Of a DNA stretch of 64,000 bases, positions 37,414 to 45,917 are shown piece by piece. The stretch's first letter is position 1. Each line of letters begins with the position of its first letter. Where the stretch lies: NCBI GenBank assembly GCA_001465025.1, contig LNDO01000094.1:62001-126000 (forward strand). The letters are read 5' to 3'. Made by a program: the position numbers and the translations under genes. The DNA comes from Pseudomonas sp. Ga0074129. GTDB taxonomy: Bacteria > Pseudomonadota > Gammaproteobacteria > Pseudomonadales > Pseudomonadaceae. The notes under the pieces were generated by a model. The model searched no databases. It had not been told where the DNA came from and saw nothing but the letters and a program-made list of their open reading frames with translations.

Positions 37414-37926
37414 ATGTTTGCTCAGTTCAATACAACCGTCCAAGGCTTCAAACGCGCTGCGATGATCACCACCGCCGCACTCGCCCTGGTGGCCGCGCCC
37501 GCATTTGCCGACGGTCATGGCAACAAGAAAGACATCGTCGACACCGCCGTCGGTGCGGGTCAGTTCACCACCCTGGTGACCGCCGTGACCGCTGCCGGCT
37601 TGGCCGAAACCCTCAAAGGCAAGGGGCCATTCACCGTCTTCGCCCCCACTGATGCGGCCTTCGCCAAAGTGCCCAAAGCGGACCTCGACGCCCTGCTGGC
37701 AGACAAGGAAAAGCTGACTGCCGTACTCACCTACCACGTTGTTCCAGGCAAGTTGATGGCCGCCGATCTGGCCGGCAAAACCAGCCTGAAAACTGTACAA
37801 GGCGGTGAACTGACGCTCGACACATCCAACGGTGTCAGCGTCGACGGCGCCACCGTCAGCACCGCCGATATTGAAACCAGCAATGGCGTTATCCACGCCA
37901 TCGACAGCGTGGTCATGCCCAAGTAA
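37414..37926 (+). CDS. Secreted FAS1 (fasciclin) domain protein
   Basis: 170 residues. Signal peptide with a long hydrophobic core ([15 protein letters not shown], cleavage before DGHG) and one FAS1 domain: H1 motif [17 protein letters not shown] and H2 motif [10 protein letters not shown], ending [12 protein letters not shown]. Periplasmic or extracellular adhesion-type fold; bacterial members are implicated in cell adhesion. AGGAG upstream of the ATG, and a terminator follows, so it is monocistronic. Lies downstream of the diguanylate cyclase but is separate from it. Confidence 0.93.
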   Translation: MFAQFNTTVQGFKRAAMITTAALALVAAPAFADGHGNKKDIVDTAVGAGQFTTLVTAVTAAGLAETLKGKGPFTVFAPTDAAFAKVPKADLDALLADKEKLTAVLTYHVVPGKLMAADLAGKTSLKTVQGGELTLDTSNGVSVDGATVSTADIETSNGVIHAIDSVVMPK

Positions 37927-37944
37927 CCCCTCACTCGCCGGACC

Positions 37945-37975
37945 AAGGCCGACACCCGCAAGGGGTCGGCCTTTT
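37945..37975 (+). terminator. FAS1 gene terminator
   Basis: AAGGCCGAC / GTCGGCCTT stem with inner CCC/GGG pairing and a T5 run, 19 bp after the stop. Confidence 0.88.
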
Positions 37976-38034
37976 TCATGAACGGCCCGCAGAAAATCCT
38001 CGCCGCTTGGCTTTGTGAAATTTATAGCGTAGAT

Positions 38035-38066
38035 TTTCATGAAATTATCAAAGCCTAATTTCATGA
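38035..38066 (+). promoter_or_regulatory. Direct repeats upstream of puuB-like gene
   Basis: TTTCATGA occurs at 38035-38042 and again at 38059-38066, 24 bp apart (about two helical turns), in an AT-rich leader just before the 38075 start. This spacing suits a regulator, possibly the PuuR-like protein two genes away. Low confidence. Confidence 0.3.
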
Positions 38067-38074
38067 GGCGCATC

Positions 38075-39364
38075 ATGTTCAAACAATCCGCCCAGCATAT
38101 TGGCACCTACTACGCCGCCACCTACCCGGGGCCGATTCCGCTGCGCCCGCGTTTGCAGGAGGCCTTGCAGTGCGATGTGCTGATCATCGGTGGCGGCTTC
38201 AGTGGTTTGCACACGGGCTTGCGTCTAGCGCTGGCTGGCAAAAAAGTCGTGCTGCTGGAAGCCAGCCGCCTGGCCTGGGCCGCCTCGGGGCGTAACGGCG
38301 GTCAGGCGCTGCCGGGTTGGTCTTGCGATATGCCTCCGTTCGAGAAGGCATTAGGCCTGGAGCGCGCCCGTCGTCTGTGGGACAGCATGGTCTGGGCGGC
38401 CGAAGAAATGCGCGAGCTGCCCGAGCGGCATCAGTTCGATATTGATTACCGCACCGGCGCCATCTACACCGCCGTGCTGCCGCGCCGCGTGCGCCAATTG
38501 CAGGACAGCATCGAAGAAGCCGAACACAAATACGGCTACAACAAGCTCAGTTTTATCCCGAAAAACCAATTGCCGCAGTGGATTGCCAGCCCGCGCTACC
38601 TGGCCGCCGTGCACGACAGCGGCGCCGCCCACCTCAACCCGCTGAAGTTGGCCCAAGGCCTAGCCGATGCGATCGAGAAAGCCGGCGGACGGCTCTTCGA
38701 GCAAACCCAAGCACTGAGCTACCACGAAACCGCAGACGGTTTTGTGGCCCGCACGGAACAAGGCGAAGTACGCAGCGACACCTTGGTGTTGGCCTGCAAC
38801 GCTTATATCGACAAGCTCGACCCGCAATTGTCAAAACGCCTGCTGCCGGTCGGCTCCTACCAGGTCGCCACCGCGCCGCTGGACCCGGAGCTGGCGCGAT
38901 CGCTGTTCCCGCGTGGCACCTGCGCCATCGACAACCAGTTTGTACCCGACTACTTCCGCGTCACCCCGGACAACCGCCTGCTGTTCGGCGGCGGCTGCAC
39001 CTACCTGGGCGGCATCCCCAAAGACGTGCCAGCGGCCACCCGGCCGTATCTGGAGCGGGTGTTCCCGCAACTGCGCGGCGTGCAGATCGACTACGGCTGG
39101 GGCGGGCATATCGACTGCACGATGCAGCGCACCCCGGATGTCGGCCGCAACGGGCAGAAGTACTGGCTGCAGGGCTTCTCCGGCCACGGCATTTTGCCAA
39201 CCCTGGCCGCTGCCCGTGCAGTGAGCGATGCGATCCTCGGTGACAGCGACCTGCTTGAGCTGTACCAAGGCCTGAGCAACCCGCGCTTCCCCGGCGGCGA
39301 TCTGCTGGCCGCGCCGATCGAGGCGGTGGGCAAGGCCTGGTATCGCCTGCGTGACGTGATTTAA
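38075..39364 (+). CDS. puuB: FAD-dependent gamma-glutamylputrescine oxidase (PuuB/PauB family)
   Basis: Oxidises gamma-glutamylated polyamines to the aldehyde with release of ammonia and peroxide. 429 residues of the DAO fold: dinucleotide motif CDVLIIGGGFSGLHTGLRLA, then WAASGRNGGQ that anchors FAD, and a C-terminal GHGILPTLAAARAVSDAI. The ATG at 38075 is preferred (GAGG 7 bp upstream; family start). It forms a cluster with the PuuR-like regulator and the synthetase downstream. A paralogue is at 54233-55546. Which polyamine is used cannot be read from sequence. Confidence 0.9.
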   Translation: MFKQSAQHIGTYYAATYPGPIPLRPRLQEALQCDVLIIGGGFSGLHTGLRLALAGKKVVLLEASRLAWAASGRNGGQALPGWSCDMPPFEKALGLERARRLWDSMVWAAEEMRELPERHQFDIDYRTGAIYTAVLPRRVRQLQDSIEEAEHKYGYNKLSFIPKNQLPQWIASPRYLAAVHDSGAAHLNPLKLAQGLADAIEKAGGRLFEQTQALSYHETADGFVARTEQGEVRSDTLVLACNAYIDKLDPQLSKRLLPVGSYQVATAPLDPELARSLFPRGTCAIDNQFVPDYFRVTPDNRLLFGGGCTYLGGIPKDVPAATRPYLERVFPQLRGVQIDYGWGGHIDCTMQRTPDVGRNGQKYWLQGFSGHGILPTLAAARAVSDAILGDSDLLELYQGLSNPRFPGGDLLAAPIEAVGKAWYRLRDVI

Positions 39365-39368
39365 ACCC

Positions 39369-39419
39369 GTAGCCCGGATGCAATCCGGGACCACCCTCCC
39401 CGGATTGCATCCGGGCTAC
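39369..39419. repeat. Long perfect palindrome downstream of puuB
   Basis: Perfect 21-bp arms (39369-39389 and 39399-39419) starting GTAGCCCGGATGCAATCC, with a 9-nt loop. The same head GTAGCCCGGAT recurs at 41526-41560. REP-like element; it may also stop transcription. Confidence 0.8.
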
Positions 39420-39435
39420 GTAAAAAGGAAACAAC

Positions 39436-39993
39436 ATGGACATGCAAGACGAAGTCGAAGGCCTGGCGATCCTGATCCGCGATCTGCGCAAGCACAAAAA
39501 CCTCACCCTCGGTGAGCTGGCGGCGCGCATTGATCGGTCGGTGGGCTTTCTCTCGCAAGTCGAACGCGGCCTGTCGCGCCCAACCGTGGCCGACCTAACC
39601 GCCATCAGCGAAAGCCTCGGCGTGCCGACCACCTACTTCTACAGCCTGAGCAAACCGCGCGCCGTGCCTTGGGTCACCCGCCCCGGCGAACGCCGCACGC
39701 TGTACTACGCCGGTGGCATCACCGATGTGCTGGCCTCACCGACCATGTCGGGCGGTTTCTCCATGCTCGAAAGCCGCCTAGACCCCGGCGCCACCAGCGG
39801 CGAAGGCCACCTGAACGACAGCTCCGAACAAGGCGGCTTTGTCCTCGAAGGCGAGCTGACCATCTGGTACGGCGACGCCGCCGAGCCGGTCACCCTCGGC
39901 CCGAATGACAGCTTCCAATTGCCGCCGCACGCACAATTTCGCTACGCCAACCTCACCGACTTACCCACACGAGTGCTTTGGGTCTTCACCTGA
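39436..39993 (+). CDS. puuR: XRE-cupin regulator, PuuR-like
   Basis: 185 residues: N-terminal helix-turn-helix (LTLGELAARIDRSVGFLSQVERG, ~residues 23-45) and a C-terminal cupin domain (SEQGGFVLEGELTIWYGD). The fold is that of PuuR, the putrescine-responsive repressor of polyamine catabolic genes. It lies between the oxidase and the synthetase, and could control both plus itself. A second regulator of the same fold is PauR at 49325-49873. Confidence 0.88.
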   Translation: MDMQDEVEGLAILIRDLRKHKNLTLGELAARIDRSVGFLSQVERGLSRPTVADLTAISESLGVPTTYFYSLSKPRAVPWVTRPGERRTLYYAGGITDVLASPTMSGGFSMLESRLDPGATSGEGHLNDSSEQGGFVLEGELTIWYGDAAEPVTLGPNDSFQLPPHAQFRYANLTDLPTRVLWVFT

Positions 39994-40132
39994 AATTCGG
40001 CCAAAACCGACTGCGCTCGGCCATGCTGCGTTGAAAGCAGGCTCGGACTGCTCATTTACGACTTGTAAACTCCGCGTCCTCGCCTGCTTTCGCCTTGCCT
40101 GACCTTCGCTCGTGACGGTTTTGATCCGAATT
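39994..40132. repeat. Nested palindromic repeat, TCGGCCATGCTGCGTTG family
   Basis: 139 bp between puuR and the synthetase. Outer arms start AATTCGGCCAAAACCG (39994-40009) and CGGTTTTG (40116-); middle arms GAAAGCAGGC / GCCTGCTTTC (40033-40042, 40082-40091); a central hairpin ATTTACGA/TTGTAAA. The 17-mer TCGGCCATGCTGCGTTG (40017-40033) is repeated at 56975-56991 inside a related palindrome. Confidence 0.7.
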
Positions 40133-40163
40133 TTCTTGGCACCTATGAGAACAAGAGCAAAAC

Positions 40164-41510
40164 ATGAACTCATCATTCCCCGACCTGCTCAGCGAAGTCC
40201 GCGCCTTCCGCAGCGCCAACCCCGAGGTGCGCTATGTCGACCTGATCAGCCTGGATATCCCCGGGCATTTCTACGGCAAGCGTTACCCCATCGACATGCT
40301 GGAGAAGGTTGCCGCCGGCAGCCCGCTGAAAATCCCGCAGAACTGCGTGCTGCTGGGCGTACAGGGCGGCCTGCACCCGATTGGTGATTACTGCTTTAAC
40401 GACGGCGACCCGGACGCGCCGCGCAGGTTGATTCCCGGCACGCTCAAGCCGGTGCGCTGGGAAAGCCAGCCGCTGGGGCAGATGCTGATCAGCTCCGATG
40501 GCACCGAAGCGCCCATCGAATTTGAGCCGCGTGAAGTGCTCGCCCGCGTACTCAAGCGCCTAGAAGCAAGGGGTATCCGTCCGGTGGTGGCCTTCGAGCT
40601 GGAGTTCTACCTGTTTGATCGCACGCTGAAAGACGGCCTGCCGCAGTTCCCCCGCGACCCGCTTTGCGACGATGCGGATGACCAACCGAACATGCACATC
40701 GAACGTCTGTCGCGCTTTAGCGATGTGCTGCACGCCATCGTCGACGCCGCCAATGAACAGGGCATTGACGCCAATGTGATCACTGCTGAGCTTGGCCCCG
40801 GCCAGTTCGAGATCAACTTCGGCCATTGCGACGACGGCCTGCGTGCCGCCGACTGGGCCGCATTGTTCTGCCGCAGCACCCGTGGCGTGGCGCTCAAGCA
40901 CGGCCAGCGCGCCAGCTTTATGAGCAAGCCCTACCTGCACGCGCCGGGCAGCGGCATGCATGTGCACGTCAGCCTGTATGACGCTGCCGGCAAAAACCTG
41001 CTCGCCGCCGATGAACAACGCCCGCTGCGCCATGCCGTGGCCGGCTGCCTGGAGTTGCTGCCGCACTGCATGCCGATCTTCGCGGCCAACCACAACGCCT
41101 TCCGCCGCTACGGTGCCATGGTCAACGCCGCCAGCCGCGCCAGTTGGGGCTTTGAAGACCGTGATGCGTGCATTCGCATCCCCGAGTCAGACGGCAAGAA
41201 CCTGCGCATCGAACACCGCCTGGCCGGTGCCGACGCCAACCCCTATCTGGTGCTGGCCGCGATCCTCACCGGAATGGAACACGGTCTGGATGTCGGTATT
41301 GAACCGATTGCGCCGCTTAACGAAAACCGCCAGAGCGGCATCGACTTCCCGCAGGACATGCTCGGCGCGGTCAGCGCCATGCGCGGCCATGCGGTGGTCA
41401 ACCAAGGCCTGGGCGAAGAGTTTGTGATGGTCTACTGCGAGAACAAGCGCCAGGACCATCTGGCCTTTATGCAGGAAGTGAGTGCGCGGGAATACCGCTG
41501 GTTTCTCTAA
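40164..41510 (+). CDS. puuA: Gamma-glutamylpolyamine synthetase (glutamine synthetase family)
   Basis: 448 residues; ligates glutamate to a polyamine with ATP. The glutamine synthetase fold is recognised by VVAFELEFYLFD, GPGQFEINF and the ATP-binding HAPGSGMHVHVSLYD, with NAASRASWGFEDRDACIRIP near residue 320. GS proper would be longer and with different amine-site residues; context with oxidase and regulator supports the PuuA/SpuI/PauA class. Polyamine specificity unknown. Confidence 0.9.
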   Translation: MNSSFPDLLSEVRAFRSANPEVRYVDLISLDIPGHFYGKRYPIDMLEKVAAGSPLKIPQNCVLLGVQGGLHPIGDYCFNDGDPDAPRRLIPGTLKPVRWESQPLGQMLISSDGTEAPIEFEPREVLARVLKRLEARGIRPVVAFELEFYLFDRTLKDGLPQFPRDPLCDDADDQPNMHIERLSRFSDVLHAIVDAANEQGIDANVITAELGPGQFEINFGHCDDGLRAADWAALFCRSTRGVALKHGQRASFMSKPYLHAPGSGMHVHVSLYDAAGKNLLAADEQRPLRHAVAGCLELLPHCMPIFAANHNAFRRYGAMVNAASRASWGFEDRDACIRIPESDGKNLRIEHRLAGADANPYLVLAAILTGMEHGLDVGIEPIAPLNENRQSGIDFPQDMLGAVSAMRGHAVVNQGLGEEFVMVYCENKRQDHLAFMQEVSAREYRWFL

Positions 41511-41525
41511 CCGCTCCACGCCCTC

Positions 41526-41560
41526 GTAGCCCGGATAAGCCTTGGCGCAATCCGGGCTAC
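41526..41560. repeat. GTAGCCCGGAT palindrome
   Basis: Perfect 11-bp arms GTAGCCCGGAT / ATCCGGGCTAC with a 13-nt loop, 16 bp after puuA. Same family as 39369-39419. May also terminate the convergent genes. Confidence 0.7.
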
Positions 41561-41586
41561 GGGTGGCTTCTGAGAACCGTAGAGCG

Positions 41587-42930
41587 TCAACGCAATAGGT
41601 GCACCGCCAACCCAGCCAGTGCCGACACCAGCAGCACCTCCATCACCCCGCGTTTAAAGTGCAGCAGCGCCAGCGCCGCCGCCACGGCCAGCAGGGCCGA
41701 CGGCCACTCGAAGGTGCCGCTAAAGCCCTGCGGCCAAAGCACGTGATAGGCGAAGAACAGTGCTAGGTTGAGGATTACCCCCACCACCGCTGCGGTAATA
41801 CCGGTCAGCGGCGCGGTGAATTTCAGCTCGCCGTGGGTGGATTCCACCAGCGGCCCGCCGGCCAAAATAAACAGAAATGACGGCAGAAAAGTGAACCAGG
41901 TGACCAGCGCCGCCGCCGCGGCACCACTGGCAAAGCCCGAATCGCCGCCGAACACCGGCTGCAGGTACGCCCCGACAAAGGCCACAAACGCCACCACCAT
42001 GATCAGCGGCCCCGGCGTGCTTTCGCCCAGCGCCAGGCCGTCGATCATCTGCGTCGGCGTCAGCCAGCCGTAGTGATCGATCGCGCCCTGATACACGTAG
42101 GGCAACACCGCGTAGGCACCACCAAAGGTCAGCAGGGCCGCCTTGGTGAAGAACCAGGCCATTTGCGTCAACGTACCGTCCCAACCATACAGGGCCGTGA
42201 GCAGCGCCATCGGCAACAGCCAGAGCAGCGCACCCACCGCGAGCAACAACGCCAAGCGCGACGGCTTAAAACGTGTGTGAGGCAGCACCGGACTGTCATC
42301 ATCAATCAGCGCCGGGCCGTAAGACGCTTGAGCCGCCGCATGCCCACCCGCGACGCTGAACGACTGCGGCAACAGACGACCGCCGAGGTAGCCACACAGC
42401 GCAGCCCCCAGCACGATCAGCGGAAATGGCAGGTTAAACACAAAGATCGCCACAAAAGATGCCCCGGCAATGCCCCACAGCCAGCGGTTACGCAACACGC
42501 GCCCGCCAATACGCCAGGCCGCCTGCGCAACAATCGCCGTCACCGCCGGTTTGATGCCGTAGAACAGTCCCGCCACCCACGGCACATCGCCATAGGCGAT
42601 ATACAGCCAGGACAGCCCGATCAGGATAAACAGCGACGGCAACACGAACAGCACCCCGGCGATCACCCCGCCCCAGGTGCGGTGCAGCAACCAACCGATG
42701 TAGGTGGCCAACTGCTGCGCCTCCGGCCCCGGCAGCAACATGCAGTAGTTCAGGGCATGCAAAAAGCGCCGCTCCGAGAGCCAACGGCGCTTCTCGACCA
42801 ACTCCTCATGCATGATCGCAATCTGTCCCGCCGGCCCGCCAAAGCTGATCAAGCCCAGCTTGAGCCAGAACCAGAAGGCTTCAGCCAAACTCACAGAACG
42901 CGGCGCGTCAGGTGCGGGTGTATCGGACAT
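41587..42930 (-). CDS. chrA: Chromate efflux transporter ChrA
   Basis: Membrane transporter of about 447 residues with two homologous halves, each of about six helices (long-chain CHR family), exporting chromate from the cytoplasm. [23 protein letters not shown] and [14 protein letters not shown] in the first half and [16 protein letters not shown] and [21 protein letters not shown] in the second are the CHR motifs. The ATG at 42930 (MSDTPAPD) or 42942 is the start. In the absence of chrB it may be constitutive. Convergent with puuA and divergent from pbpG. Confidence 0.93.
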   Translation of the reverse strand: MSDTPAPDAPRSVSLAEAFWFWLKLGLISFGGPAGQIAIMHEELVEKRRWLSERRFLHALNYCMLLPGPEAQQLATYIGWLLHRTWGGVIAGVLFVLPSLFILIGLSWLYIAYGDVPWVAGLFYGIKPAVTAIVAQAAWRIGGRVLRNRWLWGIAGASFVAIFVFNLPFPLIVLGAALCGYLGGRLLPQSFSVAGGHAAAQASYGPALIDDDSPVLPHTRFKPSRLALLLAVGALLWLLPMALLTALYGWDGTLTQMAWFFTKAALLTFGGAYAVLPYVYQGAIDHYGWLTPTQMIDGLALGESTPGPLIMVVAFVAFVGAYLQPVFGGDSGFASGAAAAALVTWFTFLPSFLFILAGGPLVESTHGELKFTAPLTGITAAVVGVILNLALFFAYHVLWPQGFSGTFEWPSALLAVAAALALLHFKRGVMEVLLVSALAGLAVHLLR

Positions 42931-42998
42931 GGGCAGGCTCATCCTCTGGAAACCCGCGCACTATAGCCTGCCCGCATGACGATTTAAGCCGGCATGGC

Positions 42999-43026
42999 TT
43001 AAGCCGCGCGTGGATTTCCGTATACT
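42999..43026 (+). promoter_or_regulatory. pbpG promoter
   Basis: TTAAGC (-35 like), 16-bp spacer, TATACT (-10), 45 bp before the pbpG GTG. Sigma-70 type; the upstream TTTAAGCC ... GGCTTAA gives partial dyad symmetry. Confidence 0.55.
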
Positions 43027-43070
43027 GCGCAACGTTTCGCCATCCCCCACCCCTTGCCCGTGAAGACGCC

Positions 43071-43973
43071 GTGAATATCCGTCATTCGATCGTAAACCTG
43101 CTGCTGATCTGCAGCTGCGTTGTAGTTGCCTCGAACATCCAGGCTGCCGCCAAACAACAGGAACTGGCCTCCGGCAGTGCCCTGCTGGTGGACCTGCAAA
43201 CCAATCAGGTGCTCTACGAGCGCAACGCCGACAGCGTGGTGCCGATTGCCTCGGTCACCAAACTGATGACCGCCATTGTCACCCTCGACGCCAAGTTGCC
43301 GCTGGATGAAATGCTGCCGATCATGATTCGCGACACCCAGGAAATGCGCGGTGTGTTCTCCCGCGTGCGCGTGGGCAGCGAACTCAGCCGCCGCGACATG
43401 CTGCTGCTGTCCTTGATGGCCTCGGAAAACCGCGCCGCCTCCAGCCTGGCGCATCACTACCCGGGTGGCCACAGCGCCTTTGTCGCCGCGATGAATGCCA
43501 AGGCCCGCGCGCTGGGCATGAACAGCTCGCGCTTTGTCGAACCCACCGGGCTATCGGAACACAACCTGTCCAGCGCCCGCGACTTGGTGCTGATGCTCAA
43601 GGCGGCGCGCCAGTACCCACTGATAGGCCAGTTCAGCACCACGTCGGAAAAGACCCAGGCGTTCCGCAAGCCCAACTACACCCAAGGCTTTCGCAACACC
43701 AACAACCTGGTGCGCAAACCCGACTGGAGCGTGCAACTGAGCAAAACCGGCTACACCAGCGAAGCCGGACGCTGCCTGGTGATGAATACCGTGATGAATA
43801 ACCGTCAGGTGGCCTTTGTAGTGCTCGATGCCTTCGGCAAGTACACCCACATGGCCGACGCCACGCGCCTCAAACGCTGGCTGGAAACTGGCAAAATCAC
43901 CGCCGTGGCCCCTGCGGCTATCAGCTACCGCGAGCAGAAGCTGGCGCAGCGTCAGGCGCAGGCTACGCAGTAA
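43071..43973 (+). CDS. pbpG: D-alanyl-D-alanine endopeptidase (PBP7 type)
   Basis: Periplasmic peptidoglycan endopeptidase of about 300 residues. A signal peptide (hydrophobic [18 protein letters not shown]) precedes the catalytic motifs SxxK (SVTKLM), SxN (SEN) and KTG (SKTGYT), in the right order. GTG 43071 is chosen because the signal peptide starts there; the upstream frame is non-coding. Cleaves D-Ala-meso-DAP cross-links. Convergent with the ProE-like gene, 10 bp apart. Confidence 0.93.
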   Translation: MNIRHSIVNLLLICSCVVVASNIQAAAKQQELASGSALLVDLQTNQVLYERNADSVVPIASVTKLMTAIVTLDAKLPLDEMLPIMIRDTQEMRGVFSRVRVGSELSRRDMLLLSLMASENRAASSLAHHYPGGHSAFVAAMNAKARALGMNSSRFVEPTGLSEHNLSSARDLVLMLKAARQYPLIGQFSTTSEKTQAFRKPNYTQGFRNTNNLVRKPDWSVQLSKTGYTSEAGRCLVMNTVMNNRQVAFVVLDAFGKYTHMADATRLKRWLETGKITAVAPAAISYREQKLAQRQAQATQ

Positions 43974-43983
43974 CTACGTAGCG

Positions 43984-45657
43984 TCAGCCGTGACTGGGCA
44001 CAGTCAGCGGCTGGCGTGCGCCGTACACCAGAAAGCGCGCCAGCTCATTGAGCGGTAGCGCTTTGCTGATCAGAAAGCCCTGTACCTGATCGCAGCCGAA
44101 CTGACGCAACAAGGCCAGTTGCTCGGCATTTTCCACACCCTCGCCCACCACCTGCAGGTTGAGGTTGTGCGCCAGGTTGATCATTGCCCGCACCATCTGC
44201 CGGCTCTCGCTGCGTTCACACATGCCGGCAACAAAACTCTTGTCGATTTTCAGCAAGGTGATCGGCAGGTTGTTGAGGTGCACAAACGATGAAAATCCGG
44301 TGCCGAAATCATCCAATGAAAAGCTGACGCCCAGTTGCGCCAACGCTTGCATGGTTTTTTGCACCTGATCACTGCGGCGCATCACGGCCGTTTCGGTCAA
44401 CTCAAACTCCAGCCACTGCGCATCCACCCCGCGCTCTTCAATCAGGCGACTGAGCGTCGGCAGCAATTGGCTGTCCTGAAACTGACGGAACGACAAATTG
44501 ACCGCCATGTGCAGCGGCGGCAACCCACGCCCCAGCAACCACTGCATGTCGCGCAGGGCACGGCTGATCACCCAGTAGCCGAGCGGCACAATCAGCCCAC
44601 TTTCCTCGGCCAGCGGCACAAACTCATTCGGCCCGAGTAACCCATATTCACGGTGCTGCCAGCGCACCAAGGCTTCCAGGCCAAGAATTTGTCCGGTTTG
44701 CACACACAGACGCGGTTGGTAATGCAGCTCCAACTCGTCACGGCGCAAGGCGCGGCGCAACTCACTTTCCAGATCTGCCTGATTGCGCGCGCTGCGGTTG
44801 ATGCGCTCGTCATAGACATGGAAGGTACAACCCTGCTGACTCTTGGCCTGTTGCATGGCGATGTGCGCATACCACATCAGCGGGTCGGCGCTGCTCTCGG
44901 CGCGGGCATGGACAAGGCCCAGGCTGCAGCCAATCAACAGGCTCTCACCGTCAACCCAGTAGGGTTCGCTGAGCGCTTCAACGATCTGCGCCGCCAGCCG
45001 CTCGGCACGTTGCGGGTCGCGGCGGTTATCCAGTAGCAAGGCAAATTCGTCACTGCCCAATCGCGCCAGTTGGTCGCCCGCCTGCAACTGCGCCTTGATC
45101 CGCGCCACCACCTGACGAATCAGCTGATCGCCGCCCTGATAACCGAGGGCATCGTTGGCATGGCGGAAGTTATCCAGATCCAGATGCCCCAGGCTCAGCC
45201 CAAGCCCGGCAGACTCCACCAGTCGTGCAGCGAGCAGGGTGTGAAAGCCTTGGCGGTTGGCGATCCCGGTCAAGGCATCCTGCTCAGCCAGCCGCTGCAC
45301 AGTGTCGTGCAATTTGCCGCGCTCACAGGCATAGCGCAGGCAACGGCGGAGTACATCACTGCTCAAGCGCTCGGCCACCAGCCAGTCACACACGCCTTCA
45401 GGCTCGGTTTCAGGTTCGACTTCGAGCAAAAGAATGGTCGGCAGAGCGCAGTGGCCGCCAGCAGGCAGGTGGTTAGGCGTAGCCAGCAACAGGGCATTGC
45501 TGGGTTTATCAAACAGCGCGCTGGCAGCCTCCCAGGAGGGCGCCGTGATCAATGCGTAGCCGCTGCCCAAATCAGCCAGACGCTGGCGCAACAGCTGCAC
45601 CCAGTAGGGCGTTTCAGCCAGTACCAGCAGCCTTATAGGTTCAACAAAAGCGGACAA
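43984..45657 (-). CDS. GGDEF-EAL phosphodiesterase, ProE-like
   Basis: 557-residue soluble protein. An N-terminal receiver-like domain (LLVLAETPYWVQLLRQRL and onward, lacking a clear phosphoacceptor) is followed by a GGDEF domain whose signature reads GSDEF (201-205) and is probably not cyclase active, then an EAL domain with intact EALVRW (from Glu328), NLSFRQFQ and DDFGTGFSSFVHL. The position next to rep and the length match PA5295 (ProE), a c-di-GMP phosphodiesterase that affects exopolysaccharide in P. aeruginosa. Confidence 0.9.
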   Translation of the reverse strand: MSAFVEPIRLLVLAETPYWVQLLRQRLADLGSGYALITAPSWEAASALFDKPSNALLLATPNHLPAGGHCALPTILLLEVEPETEPEGVCDWLVAERLSSDVLRRCLRYACERGKLHDTVQRLAEQDALTGIANRQGFHTLLAARLVESAGLGLSLGHLDLDNFRHANDALGYQGGDQLIRQVVARIKAQLQAGDQLARLGSDEFALLLDNRRDPQRAERLAAQIVEALSEPYWVDGESLLIGCSLGLVHARAESSADPLMWYAHIAMQQAKSQQGCTFHVYDERINRSARNQADLESELRRALRRDELELHYQPRLCVQTGQILGLEALVRWQHREYGLLGPNEFVPLAEESGLIVPLGYWVISRALRDMQWLLGRGLPPLHMAVNLSFRQFQDSQLLPTLSRLIEERGVDAQWLEFELTETAVMRRSDQVQKTMQALAQLGVSFSLDDFGTGFSSFVHLNNLPITLLKIDKSFVAGMCERSESRQMVRAMINLAHNLNLQVVGEGVENAEQLALLRQFGCDQVQGFLISKALPLNELARFLVYGARQPLTVPSHG

Positions 45658-45917
45658 GAACTTCCCCTACTACACAATAAAGAGCGTTGTTGCCGCTCGG
45701 ATGCGTCGTCATCGACGTCTAATCACGCACATCCTTGTGTCTGTGGCGCTTTGCCTGCTGAGCAGGTAGCCGAAAGTGCCCTCAGATTACTGCAATACGC
45801 GAATTAGCCAAGCGTGGCCGTTTGCCAGTATGTGCGCTGCGGCACAGTTTCAGATCGGCACGGCAGAACGCCTCAGGCCTGTTAAAATGCGCGCCCACTC
45901 CCCAGACGATCGATTTC

